A stretch of 64,000 nt of DNA, from contig NZ_JBGFSP010000003.1 of NCBI RefSeq assembly GCF_041227145.1, positions 3,348,001-3,412,000 on the forward strand, given 5' to 3'. The notes below the pieces were generated by a model. That model was not told the origin of the DNA. It ran no database searches and worked only from the letters and a program-made list of their open reading frames with translations. Below are positions 35,212 to 44,073 of this stretch, in pieces. Position numbers and translations under genes: made by a program. The stretch's first letter is position 1. Each line of letters begins with the position of its first letter. The stretch is from Bacteroides sp. AN502(2024) (GTDB lineage Bacteria; Bacteroidota; Bacteroidia; Bacteroidales; Bacteroidaceae).

Positions 35212-36078
35212 ATGAAAAAAATAGCTTTTTTATCTGTATTGATTTTCGCTGCGTCATGCGGTGAGGTGAAACAGAAGCAGACTGTAGTATCTGAACCTAT
35301 CAACGTGATGTCGTTCAACATACGTTATGATAATCCCGAAGACAGTCTGGATAATTGGGAATTCCGAAAAGAGCGTGCCGCCACTGCCATTCTTTTCTAT
35401 GATGTAGATGTGCTGGGAACACAGGAGGTGTTGCATAACCAGCTGGGAGACCTCAAGCAACGCCTGCCGGAGTACGAAGTCGTAGGCGTAGGGCGTGAGG
35501 ACGGAAAGGAGAAAGGGGAATATAGCGCTCTTTGGTATAAGAGGCACCGTTTCGATTTGCTCGATTCGGGCTCTTTCTGGTTGAGTGAAACGCCCGAGAT
35601 TCCCGGCTCTAAAGGATGGGATGGCGCTTGCGAGCGTATCGCTTCATGGGCGAAACTGAAAGATAGGACCTCCGGCAAGGACTTTTTTGCTTTGAACACT
35701 CATCTGGATCATGTGGGTGTCGTGGCGCGACGCGAAGGAGTCAGCCTCATACTGGACAGAGTGAGTCAATTGAGTGGCGGACTACCGGTGATTGTCACGG
35801 GAGATTTCAACTCGGAGCCGGATTCGGATGTTATCAGGCACGTGACTGATCCTGCTAATCCGAAGCATCTGACGGATGCTCGTCTGTTGGCGCCTGTTGT
35901 TTACGGTCCGGCATGGAGTTTCCATGATTTCGGAAGGATTCCTTATCGGAATCGTTCGTTGATCGACTATATATTCGTTGGCAATGGGTTCAAGGTGCTT
36001 AAATATGGCGTGTTGGCCGAAACGGAGAATGACTCTTTCCTGTCAGACCATGCACCCGTTCTTGTGACAGTTGAATAA
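35212..36078 (+). CDS. EEP-family phosphodiesterase lipoprotein
   Basis: 288-aa lipoprotein (LIFAASCGEV) of the endonuclease/exonuclease/phosphatase fold. Motifs: SFNIRYDNPEDSLDNWEFRK, GTQEVLHNQ with the metal Glu, NTHLDHVGVVAR, TGDFNSEPDSDV, IDYIFVG and SDHAPV. This subgroup is common beside GH92 genes in Bacteroides. It differs enough from the 30432 protein to suggest another phosphodiester or another leaving group. Predicted to act outside the cytoplasm. Confidence 0.9.
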   Translation: MKKIAFLSVLIFAASCGEVKQKQTVVSEPINVMSFNIRYDNPEDSLDNWEFRKERAATAILFYDVDVLGTQEVLHNQLGDLKQRLPEYEVVGVGREDGKEKGEYSALWYKRHRFDLLDSGSFWLSETPEIPGSKGWDGACERIASWAKLKDRTSGKDFFALNTHLDHVGVVARREGVSLILDRVSQLSGGLPVIVTGDFNSEPDSDVIRHVTDPANPKHLTDARLLAPVVYGPAWSFHDFGRIPYRNRSLIDYIFVGNGFKVLKYGVLAETENDSFLSDHAPVLVTVE

Positions 36079-36133
36079 GGGGCTTAAATCGTATAAAGTA
36101 TTTCTTTGATAGCTAATGATAAAAACAATAACC

Positions 36134-37276
36134 ATGAAGAATATGTGGAAAGGCTGCATATTGGCAGTATGGACCGTTGCGTTATTGCCGGCCTGTGTAT
36201 TTGCGCAAGAGCGTCGTGATAAGGAACAAACGTATGTGTTGGACCATCCGTATGAAGTAACCAAGATAGCGCCGCCGAAAGGAAAGAAAGTCAAAAATGT
36301 AATTTTGATGATAGGGGACGGCATGAGTCTCATGCACGTTTATTCGGCATGGACTGCCAACCGTGGAAAGTTGTACCTGGATAATTGCCAGGCCGTTGGG
36401 CTTTCCAAAACTTATTGCTCCGATAAACTGGTTACAGATTCCGGGGCGGGTGGTACTGCGTTGGCCACCGGGCACAAGACCAATTATCATGCCGTAGGGG
36501 TAGATACGGAAGGGCGTCCCTTGAAATCGTTGGTGGATTATGCTGCCGCAAAAGGCAAGTCAACAGGCATAGCAGTGACCTGCCGTCTTTGGGATGCGAC
36601 TCCTGCCGACTTCTGTTGTCACAATAAAGATAGGGATGCCGAAGCGGAGATTGTGACGGATTATGTGAATTGTGGCGTGGATTACGCTTTTGGCGGTGGC
36701 GCCAAGCTTTTCGAGAATCGCGCAGACGGTCGCAATCTGTTTGAGGAACTGCGTGCCAATGGTTATCAGACTCCTCGCAGTTGGGAGGAATTGGTAGCCA
36801 TAAAGAGCGGAAAGGTCTTTGCTGTTCCTTATCCGGTAGATACCCCGCTTCCGGCAGAACGCGGTGACCTCCTCGCGCGCGCTTCGCTGAAAGGCATTGA
36901 GTTGTTGAATCAGAACAAGAATGGCTTCTTCATGATGATAGAAGGATCACAGTTGGACGATTACGGACACTTTAACGACCTTGACTTGTTGATGCAGGAA
37001 ACGCATGACTTCGACCGTACGATTGGCGCTATCTATAAATGGGCTGCCGAAGATGGAGAGACGTTAGTGATAGTGACAGCCGACCATGAAACCGGTGGAC
37101 TTACGCTGATAGACGGTGACTTGAACGAGGGTAAGATTGTGTGTAAGTTCTCTACAGGCGGCCATAGTGGCGTGATGGTTCCGGTCTATGCCTTTGGTCC
37201 CGGAGCCGAAGAATTCACCGGTATTTATGAGAATACTGCCATTTGCGGAAAAATAAAGAAATTACTCGGTCTATAA
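36134..37276 (+). CDS. Alkaline phosphatase, secreted
   Basis: About 380-aa phosphomonoesterase. The start at 36134 gives a signal peptide MKNMWKGCILAVWTVALLPACVFAQ; an ATG six codons upstream is possible. Alkaline phosphatase landmarks: NVILMIGDGMSL with first metal Asp, nucleophile Ser in TDSGAGGTALATG, SQLDDYGHFND, TADHETGG and STGGHSG. In this locus it could remove phosphate left on sugars, inositol or ethanolamine after phosphodiester cleavage. Confidence 0.93.
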   Translation: MKNMWKGCILAVWTVALLPACVFAQERRDKEQTYVLDHPYEVTKIAPPKGKKVKNVILMIGDGMSLMHVYSAWTANRGKLYLDNCQAVGLSKTYCSDKLVTDSGAGGTALATGHKTNYHAVGVDTEGRPLKSLVDYAAAKGKSTGIAVTCRLWDATPADFCCHNKDRDAEAEIVTDYVNCGVDYAFGGGAKLFENRADGRNLFEELRANGYQTPRSWEELVAIKSGKVFAVPYPVDTPLPAERGDLLARASLKGIELLNQNKNGFFMMIEGSQLDDYGHFNDLDLLMQETHDFDRTIGAIYKWAAEDGETLVIVTADHETGGLTLIDGDLNEGKIVCKFSTGGHSGVMVPVYAFGPGAEEFTGIYENTAICGKIKKLLGL

Positions 37277-37297
37277 ATACATAAACAACTATTTCCC

Positions 37298-38902
37298 ATG
37301 CTGAAACATATCCTAATCACCGGCTTGATAACCTGTTCCCCGCTAACTGTCCTGAATGCCCAGAACAATGATACGCCGGGCAATTATAAGCTACCTTATA
37401 AAAACACATATATCAAGGAGCCTTTAGTCACTGAGAATGAGTATCGCGTGGCCAAACCGGAGACGATAAAACCAAAGAGTTTCGCGGAAGCCCGGCAAAT
37501 ATTGCCTAATCCCATTTGGGCGGGGCATGCGAAAGAGCTTGAAATGTACTGGAGGGCATGGGAAATAGCTATTGGAAACATTCGTGCTCCCCAACCCGGA
37601 TCGGGTTTCGTATCGAGTTACCTCGATACGGCGTACAATGGAAATATCTTCATGTGGGATTCTTCATTTATCCTGATGTTCGCCCGTTACGGCGCCCGTT
37701 TCTTTCCTTTCCAGCGTACACTGGATAACTTCTATGCCAAGCAACATCCCGATGGCTTTATCTGTCGGGAGATCAAGGCGGACGGTGCAGACTGTTTCGA
37801 ACGATACGATCCCACCAGTACAGGACCGAACCTGATGCCTTGGTGCGAGATGGTCTATTATCATCAGTTTGGTGACACGGAACGTCTGCACAAAATATTC
37901 CCCGTGCTTTGCGGATATTACAAATGGCTTAAACTCAACCGCACTTGGCGAAACGGCACTTATTGGTCCAGCGGTTGGGGGACAGGTATGGACAACATGC
38001 CGCGCGTGCCCTCCCAATACAATCCGATCTATAGCCACGGCCATATGATTTGGTTGGATACCAATCTGCAACAACTCTTCACCGCCAACCTCCTGCTGGA
38101 AATGGGATTCTACCTGGAACGCTGGCAGGAGATTGAAGATTTGGAGACCGAGGCACAGATGTTGGAAAAATACATCCGGGAGAATCTGTGGGATGAAAAA
38201 AGCGGATTCCTGTATGACCGGTATGCCGATGGCAGCCTTTGCCAAACCAAAGGCATCGGTGCTTTCTGGGCCTTATATACCAATGTGCTTGACACTGTCC
38301 GAATGGATTGCTTGGTGAGAGAGCTGGACAATCCCACCACCTTCAAACGCGAATTCCGTGTACCATCACTCTCTGCCGATAATCCCAAATATAAAGCGAA
38401 TGGACGCTATTGGCAAGGAGGAATCTGGCCCGGAACGAACTATATGGTCATGCGGGGACTGATGAGAAAGGGCTATCGGAAGATGGCGCGGGAGATTGCA
38501 CTCAACCATTACGGTCAAGTGTTGCAAGTCTATAAAAAGACCGGAACCTTCTGGGAATATTATGCTCCCGAAAGTGCCGAACCGGGCTTTATGGCTCGCA
38601 AGGAGTTTGTCGGTTGGGCGGGGCTTCCACCCATTGCCGAGCTCATTGAGTTTATTATTGGTATCCAAGGAGACTATGCCAAGCAACAAATCGCTTGGGA
38701 TTTGAACCTGACGGAAGCCAACGGCATCGAGCGATATCCCTTCGGTCCCGATGGCATGATCACCCTCAAGGCGGCAGCCCGTCGTTCCGCTACCGATGAA
38801 CCCCGCATTACGGTAGATACGAATGTGGCGTTTGAATTGCTGGTACGTTACGGTGAGAAAGAGAAAAAGATTCAGGTTACTCCCGGTAAGCATACCTATT
38901 AA
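37298..38902 (+). CDS. (Alpha/alpha)6 glycoside hydrolase, GH63/trehalase-like
   Basis: 534-aa exported protein (MLKHILITGLITCSPLTVLNAQ). Six-hairpin toroid glycosidase resembling GH63 and GH37 catalytic domains: FMWDSSFILMFARYGARFFPFQRTLDNFYAKQHPDGFICREI, the middle YWSSGWGTGMDNMPR with acidic residue, and GGIWPGTNYMVMRGL with TGTFWEYYAPESAEPG containing the probable catalytic Glu. These families act on alpha-glucosides, trehalose-like or glucosylglycerate-type substrates with inversion. In this locus the target is unclear; an alpha-linked cap on the mannose glycan is one option. Family level is firm, specificity is not. Confidence 0.8.
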   Translation: MLKHILITGLITCSPLTVLNAQNNDTPGNYKLPYKNTYIKEPLVTENEYRVAKPETIKPKSFAEARQILPNPIWAGHAKELEMYWRAWEIAIGNIRAPQPGSGFVSSYLDTAYNGNIFMWDSSFILMFARYGARFFPFQRTLDNFYAKQHPDGFICREIKADGADCFERYDPTSTGPNLMPWCEMVYYHQFGDTERLHKIFPVLCGYYKWLKLNRTWRNGTYWSSGWGTGMDNMPRVPSQYNPIYSHGHMIWLDTNLQQLFTANLLLEMGFYLERWQEIEDLETEAQMLEKYIRENLWDEKSGFLYDRYADGSLCQTKGIGAFWALYTNVLDTVRMDCLVRELDNPTTFKREFRVPSLSADNPKYKANGRYWQGGIWPGTNYMVMRGLMRKGYRKMAREIALNHYGQVLQVYKKTGTFWEYYAPESAEPGFMARKEFVGWAGLPPIAELIEFIIGIQGDYAKQQIAWDLNLTEANGIERYPFGPDGMITLKAAARRSATDEPRITVDTNVAFELLVRYGEKEKKIQVTPGKHTY

Positions 38903-38916
38903 TTCTTGTATACAAT

Positions 38917-41238
38917 ATGATAAGGAAGATATGTCGGATGGGCTTTTTGTCACTTTGCCTCTTCGCTTGCGGAGGCGGGCAACAGGTTGAACAGGCGGAT
39001 TGCCCCATCATCCCCCTGCCCAATGAAGTGAAGATAACGGGGGGCAGCTACACCCTACAGGGTGAAACAACCATATCCCTGCCCGACGGTGAGGCTCCGC
39101 TGAAAGTGTTCCGCTATCTGGCAGATGCCTTAAAGAACACTGCCGTATCTCTTAAGCGGGTGGCACTCACCGAACAGGCTGCCATCACTTTCCGAACCGA
39201 CAGCACGATGGCGGACGAAGCTTATATGTTGGAAGTTACCGCTGATGGCATCACTGCCCGCTCTAATGCTACGGGAGCCGGGCTGTTCTATGCCGTTCAG
39301 TCGCTGTTGCAGTTGATGCCGGTAGAAATATGCAATGCCGCTGTGCAGTGGAAAACTCCCATTGAAATACCTGCGCTCAGCATTACGGATGCGCCCCGCT
39401 TTCCGCACCGGGGAGCCATGATGGATGTGGGGCGTAACTTCCTGCCCAAGGAAGAGGTGCTGAAGTTTCTGGATTTGATGGCGGTGTACAAACTGAATAA
39501 GTTTCATTTCCATCTGACGGACGATCAGGGATGGAGGATTGAAATCAAGAAATACCCGAATCTGGTAGAAGTCGGTTCGCGCCGTAGCCGGACGCAGATC
39601 GGTCACAGCGATTATTACCATCCGCGTCGTTTTGACGATAAAGAACGGCACGGATACTACACGCAGGAAGAAATCAGAGAGATTGTGGCATACGCTGCCG
39701 ATCGTTTTATCACCGTCATCCCTGAAATAGAGATGCCCGGACACTCCTCCGCCGCCTTGGCTGCATATCCGGAACTCTCCTGCGGATTGGGAAAGACGTA
39801 TGTGGTGCGCGACTACTTCGATGTGTTTGATGAAGTCTATTGCCCCAAAGAGAACACTTTCACTTTTCTGGAAGATGTGTTGACAGAGGTCATGGAACTT
39901 TTCCCGAGCCACTACATCCATATCGGGGGCGATGAATGCCCCAAGAAAGCATGGAAAAAGTGTGAGCATTGCCAGGCTCTGATGAAGCGGGAAGGGCTGA
40001 AGGACGAGGAGGCGTTGCAGAGCCGGTTTATCCATCGCATGGAGCGGTTTGTCAACAGTAAGGGACGCGACATCATCGGATGGGACGAGATTCTGGAGGG
40101 GGGACTGGCTCCCAATGCCACTGTAATGTCTTGGCGCGGTGAAGCCGGAGGCATTGAGGCGGCCCGTCAGAGACATAAAGTGATCATGACACCGGGCGAT
40201 TGGTGTTATTTCGACCACTATCAGGAGAGTCCCGAGTTTGCACCGCTTGCCATTGGAAGTTTCCTTCCGTTGGACAGTGTATATGGGTATAACCCGCTTC
40301 CATCGGCATTGAACGCTGAAGAGCAGTCGTACATCATCGGTACACAGGCGAACATTTGGGGAGAATATATCCCGACACCCGAATATTTTGAGTACATGGC
40401 TTTTCCCCGTCTGCTTGCCATGGCTGAGGTGCAGTGGACCCAACCCCGGCATAAGAATTTTGAGAAATTCTCCCGTCGGCTGGACAAAGAGTTCGGACGG
40501 CTGGACCGCCGTGGAGTCAATGCCTGCCGGAATTTCTATGAGGTTCACTTTGCCGGAGCTTGGAATACCAATCAGAACCGATATGAGGTGACACTGCGAA
40601 CCTATGCTCCCGATGCTGAAATCTATTATTCGCTGAGTGATTCGGCGGTGTCTCCCGTCGCCTCTTTACGTTACGGAGAGCCGGTGGAGCTGTCGGCGGA
40701 TGCCACCCTTTATGCGGCTGCCTATCGAGATGGTAAACCGTTGGGAAAAGTCACCCGAAAATCGTTTGCCGTCAATAAGGCTACGGGAGTTTCTTACGAA
40801 TCACGACCCGTGCCGGAGGAAAAGGTCAATCGTGGCACCGGTCTGACGGATGGGGTACGGGGATATGCGCGGGACTTGCGCCGTTGGTCGATCTATGATA
40901 AAGACACCGTTGAAGTGACAATCGATTTAGGCAGGGAAATGCCCGTAACGAAAGTGGCATTCGCTTCTCTGTGGCGTCCTTACGACCGGCTTTGGCCCGT
41001 CCGCGGGCTGGAAGTCCTTGCTTCATCGGACAGGGTGGCTTTTACTCCGGTGAAAAGCCGGGCATTCAATTACGACTATACACCAACGGAGGCTACCCGT
41101 TTCCCCGTAGCACTCTCCTTGCCGGGTACTACCGCCCGGTATCTCCGTCTGGTCTTTGTGTCGGATGCTCCTTATAAGGGATATTATGGCGAAGGTAATC
41201 CGAGCCGGATTGCCCTCGATGAAATTGAGATTTATTAA
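38917..41238 (+). CDS. GH20 beta-N-acetylhexosaminidase with C-terminal binding domains
   Basis: 773-aa lipoprotein (SLCLFACGGG). N-terminal GH20b domain (IIPLPNEVKITGGSYTL), then the GH20 barrel with GAMMDVGRNFLPKEEV, FHFHLTDDQGWRIEIKKYPNL, and the catalytic Asp-Glu in HIGGDECPKKAWKKC. A chitobiase-C-like segment (YAPDAEIYYSLSDSAVSP) and an F5/8-type C domain (residues about 630-773, TIDLGREMPVTKVAFASLW) follow. It removes terminal beta-GlcNAc or beta-GalNAc. A terminal beta-GalNAc side branch is known from GPI anchors, beta-GlcNAc from N-glycans; sequence does not choose. Confidence 0.94.
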   Translation: MIRKICRMGFLSLCLFACGGGQQVEQADCPIIPLPNEVKITGGSYTLQGETTISLPDGEAPLKVFRYLADALKNTAVSLKRVALTEQAAITFRTDSTMADEAYMLEVTADGITARSNATGAGLFYAVQSLLQLMPVEICNAAVQWKTPIEIPALSITDAPRFPHRGAMMDVGRNFLPKEEVLKFLDLMAVYKLNKFHFHLTDDQGWRIEIKKYPNLVEVGSRRSRTQIGHSDYYHPRRFDDKERHGYYTQEEIREIVAYAADRFITVIPEIEMPGHSSAALAAYPELSCGLGKTYVVRDYFDVFDEVYCPKENTFTFLEDVLTEVMELFPSHYIHIGGDECPKKAWKKCEHCQALMKREGLKDEEALQSRFIHRMERFVNSKGRDIIGWDEILEGGLAPNATVMSWRGEAGGIEAARQRHKVIMTPGDWCYFDHYQESPEFAPLAIGSFLPLDSVYGYNPLPSALNAEEQSYIIGTQANIWGEYIPTPEYFEYMAFPRLLAMAEVQWTQPRHKNFEKFSRRLDKEFGRLDRRGVNACRNFYEVHFAGAWNTNQNRYEVTLRTYAPDAEIYYSLSDSAVSPVASLRYGEPVELSADATLYAAAYRDGKPLGKVTRKSFAVNKATGVSYESRPVPEEKVNRGTGLTDGVRGYARDLRRWSIYDKDTVEVTIDLGREMPVTKVAFASLWRPYDRLWPVRGLEVLASSDRVAFTPVKSRAFNYDYTPTEATRFPVALSLPGTTARYLRLVFVSDAPYKGYYGEGNPSRIALDEIEIY

Positions 41239-41245
41239 GAAAAGG

Positions 41246-41283
41246 AGAGGGCGCGATCGGGAGCTGATTGTACCCTCTTTTTT
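41246..41283 (+). terminator. Possible terminator after GH20
   Basis: Short stem AGAGGG / CCCTCT with a long loop, followed by TTTTT. It would be leaky and may reduce read-through into the phosphoesterase gene 20 bp later. Confidence 0.45.
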
Positions 41284-41303
41284 AACAAATTAAATAGATA
41301 AGA

Positions 41304-42764
41304 ATGAAAAAGAACATTACATTATTGCTTTTAGGAGTATGTATGATACTCCCTATCCGGATGCGGGCACAGTCACAGCATCGGTTTGCCTTTAAGAAAG
41401 GAGCGTTTACCGTTGCTCAGTTTACCGATCTGCATTGGACGCCTCAATCGGGCCGATGCGCTGAAACCGCTGCTACCATCCGTGCCGTATTGACGGCGGA
41501 GTGCCCGGATATTGCCATACTGACCGGTGATGTGGTCACTGCCGACCCCGCTCTTCAGGGCTGGAAAGAGGTGGTAAGCATCTTCAGCGAGGCCAAAATC
41601 CCTTTTGTGGTGACAATGGGTAATCACGATGCGGAGTATCTGACCAAGAACGAAATTTACGACTTCCTGCTGCAATCCCCCTATTATGCGGGAGCCAAAG
41701 GACCGGAAGGAATAGGGGGATGTGGCAACTGTGTCATTCCCATTTTCGATTCGGATCGGCAGACTGCCGTCAAGTCGCTGCTCTATTGCATCGACTCTAA
41801 TGATTATCAGCCGAACAAACTGTATGGCGCCTACGATTGGATACATTTCGACCAAGTGGCCTGGTATCGGAAACAAAGCGGGGAATTTACTGCGGCCAAC
41901 GGGGGTAAACCCTTGCCTGCATTGGCTTTTTTCCATATTCCGTTGCTTGAATATAACGAAATCAGGGGCGACGGAAAAACGTATGGCAATGACAAGGAGG
42001 GGGGAGTGGCTTCTTCCAACATCAATTCGGGCATGTTCGCTTCGTTTCTCGAGATGAAAGATGTGATGGGAATATTCGCGGGACACGATCACGACAATGA
42101 TTATTTAGGTATTAATAAAGGCATTCTGTTGGGCTACGGACGGGTGACCGGTGCCGATGCCTACGGGTCACTGGTTCGCGGTGCGCGCATCATCCGTATG
42201 TATGAAAACCGGTTTAAGTTTGATACTTGGATTGCGACTGCCGCCGGACGCGAAACCTCTTATTATTATCCCTCCGGTCTGAATTCTGAAGAGGAGCGTG
42301 GCATGACCTATCTGCCGGCTGTGAAAGCCCCTGCCGGGAAACGCCCCGGGGTGAGCTATACTTATTACGAAGGCAACTGCCGGAAGGTGGCTGACATCGA
42401 CGGATGTACCCCGGTAAAGAAAGGTGAAATGCCCGGTTTCTCCATCAAAGAGGCTGCCCTTGCCGACCATTTCGCTTATCGTTTCCGCACCTTGATCCAC
42501 ATTCCCGAGCGGGGTGTCTACCGATTCTATACCTATTCCGATGACGGTTCCGTGCTTCGTATCGATGGCAAACAGGTTGTGGACAACGATGGCGGACACA
42601 GCGCCCGCCGTGCCGAGGGGAAGGTCGCTCTTGAACAGGGATATCATCACCTGGAGCTGCTCTATTTTGAAGATTATATGGGTGAAGAACTGGAAGTCGG
42701 CTATTCCGGTCGCAACATCCCGGAGACCGTGTTGCCGGCAGGTATGCTCTTCTTACCGGATTGA
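41304..42764 (+). CDS. Calcineurin-like metallophosphoesterase with PA14 domain
   Basis: 486-aa exported protein (MKKNITLLLLGVCMILPIRMRAQ). Binuclear-metal motifs are intact: QFTDLHW, ILTGDVVT, MGNHDAEY, FFHIPLLEY and FAGHDHDNDY. The arrangement resembles the Dcr2/Ted1-like branch of phosphoesterases, whose eukaryotic relatives include GPI ethanolamine-phosphate remodelling enzymes. From about residue 350 a PA14-type domain follows (VSYTYYEGNCRKVADIDGC ... GVYRFYTYSDDGSVLRIDG), clearly homologous to the PA14 tail of the GH92 protein here. It is the last gene of the locus. Confidence 0.88.
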   Translation: MKKNITLLLLGVCMILPIRMRAQSQHRFAFKKGAFTVAQFTDLHWTPQSGRCAETAATIRAVLTAECPDIAILTGDVVTADPALQGWKEVVSIFSEAKIPFVVTMGNHDAEYLTKNEIYDFLLQSPYYAGAKGPEGIGGCGNCVIPIFDSDRQTAVKSLLYCIDSNDYQPNKLYGAYDWIHFDQVAWYRKQSGEFTAANGGKPLPALAFFHIPLLEYNEIRGDGKTYGNDKEGGVASSNINSGMFASFLEMKDVMGIFAGHDHDNDYLGINKGILLGYGRVTGADAYGSLVRGARIIRMYENRFKFDTWIATAAGRETSYYYPSGLNSEEERGMTYLPAVKAPAGKRPGVSYTYYEGNCRKVADIDGCTPVKKGEMPGFSIKEAALADHFAYRFRTLIHIPERGVYRFYTYSDDGSVLRIDGKQVVDNDGGHSARRAEGKVALEQGYHHLELLYFEDYMGEELEVGYSGRNIPETVLPAGMLFLPD

Positions 42765-42770
42765 TGTGTC

Positions 42771-42804
42771 ATCGGTGGCCGAGTAGAAATCTTCGGCCAC
42801 CGAT
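42771..42804. terminator. Strong hairpin at the end of the phospho-glycan locus
   Basis: Perfect 12-bp stem ATCGGTGGCCGA / TCGGCCACCGAT with a 10-nt loop just after the phosphoesterase stop codon and before a convergent operon. The T tract is poor, so it may work by another route or in both directions. Confidence 0.65.
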
Positions 42805-42912
42805 TGACTATATTTACCGATTGCAAAACCTGGGATCGTCCAGCCATTGCTCTCGATACATGTGGAAATTTCCGGTGAATCTGTGAGCGGCTATACACTC
42901 GTAGAACCCGTC

Positions 42913-44004
42913 TTATTTCTCTGCCTTGGAAGCCGTTCTGACTTCAAAATCTTCGGAGGAGTTATTGTTGTCGACAAATTTCTTTCCATCATGTTTGCGG
43001 AAGAGTGCTTTTTCGGCATAGTCTTTAGGCCTGCTCTTCAAGTCTGCCTCCGATATGTAAACGCCTGTAAATCCCTTATCCAGTTTCTCGGATACCACAT
43101 TCCACGCATATTCGGCCTGTGAGGATATTTGCACTGCGTCTATCACCCATTCATTGGGGATTTTCAGGATTTGTATGGTTCCCGAATTGTGCTCGTGTTC
43201 GGGATCTTGGCGTGTTCCGGGAATGCTCCGACCTATCTTTTCACTGTCGATCCAAGTCGTGTCCCATTTGTATTGGGGGTCATTCAGCAACTGCTCGTTT
43301 GTAACTTCTGCCGGTATTTTGATAAGTGCCACGGCACCATATTTGGGTATGAGATAAGGTAACTCCTCTGAATTCGGAGGATAAACGGAGACCATATTGG
43401 GTACATCGGGGTTTTCGGGAAACATGCCATCGTTCTCTATCTGTTCCTTGGTTCCCCATTCAAAATCCACATCGGACAGGTTGTAAGAGTTTTTATTCCA
43501 CATGAAGAAGCCTTCGTCATTGTCATCCTCTCCGTCACCGGAGGATGGCGTTGGGTCGACTGTGTGGTTAAATGCCACTCTGGCTATATACACCGATTGG
43601 CCGGGGGCAATGGGTAGCCGGTTCTCGCCTACATTCCCGGGAAATCTGAGCAGAGTTTCGGTACCGATGTGTGTATCCCGAAAATCGGTACCATTGGCTA
43701 ATTCGTGTAATTGGTCGGTGACAAAGTAGGTGTTAAGTAATCCCAATCCATCGAGAAACAAGGTTTGTTCGGTGGGGTTGGTGATTTTGAGGTACTGGTC
43801 CTCTTTATACGGCTGCTCGCCCAATTTACCTGCTCCCTCCCAGATTTTCCAGGTTCCCGTGTAGCATATCTCTTCGAAGATAAGGTGATCCAATTTCTTT
43901 TCCGAATCGGCTGGCGTGGGTTCTTCTCCGTTATTACATCCCACAAAGGTAAATACCGTTGCGCAGAGTGCACTGCACATGAATTTAGTAAATCTCTGAT
44001 TCAT
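42913..44004 (-). CDS. DUF4876-type lipoprotein
   Basis: 363-aa lipoprotein (ATVFTFVGCNNGEEPT). The start of the mature part, LDHLIFEEICYTGTWKIWEG...EDQYLKITNPTEQTLFLDGLGL, is the pattern I associate with DUF4876, a family found beside TonB receptors in Bacteroidetes. It reads like a lamin-tail or Ig-like beta domain followed by a long extracellular part. It is the last gene of the receptor operon. Function unknown; surface ligand capture is a reasonable guess. Confidence 0.7.
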   Translation of the reverse strand: MNQRFTKFMCSALCATVFTFVGCNNGEEPTPADSEKKLDHLIFEEICYTGTWKIWEGAGKLGEQPYKEDQYLKITNPTEQTLFLDGLGLLNTYFVTDQLHELANGTDFRDTHIGTETLLRFPGNVGENRLPIAPGQSVYIARVAFNHTVDPTPSSGDGEDDNDEGFFMWNKNSYNLSDVDFEWGTKEQIENDGMFPENPDVPNMVSVYPPNSEELPYLIPKYGAVALIKIPAEVTNEQLLNDPQYKWDTTWIDSEKIGRSIPGTRQDPEHEHNSGTIQILKIPNEWVIDAVQISSQAEYAWNVVSEKLDKGFTGVYISEADLKSRPKDYAEKALFRKHDGKKFVDNNNSSEDFEVRTASKAEK

Positions 44005-44073
44005 TCCGTTTGTTTTTATTGATTGTTTGTTATCGATTAGTGAATTGTTACATCTTGCTCTCTCATATCAGCT

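Noticed and set aside
39130..40548. Long minus-strand ORF (472 aa) opposite the GH20 gene
   Set aside because: It lies wholly antisense to a clear GH20 gene and its sequence has no protein-family pattern; it is a shadow of codon use.
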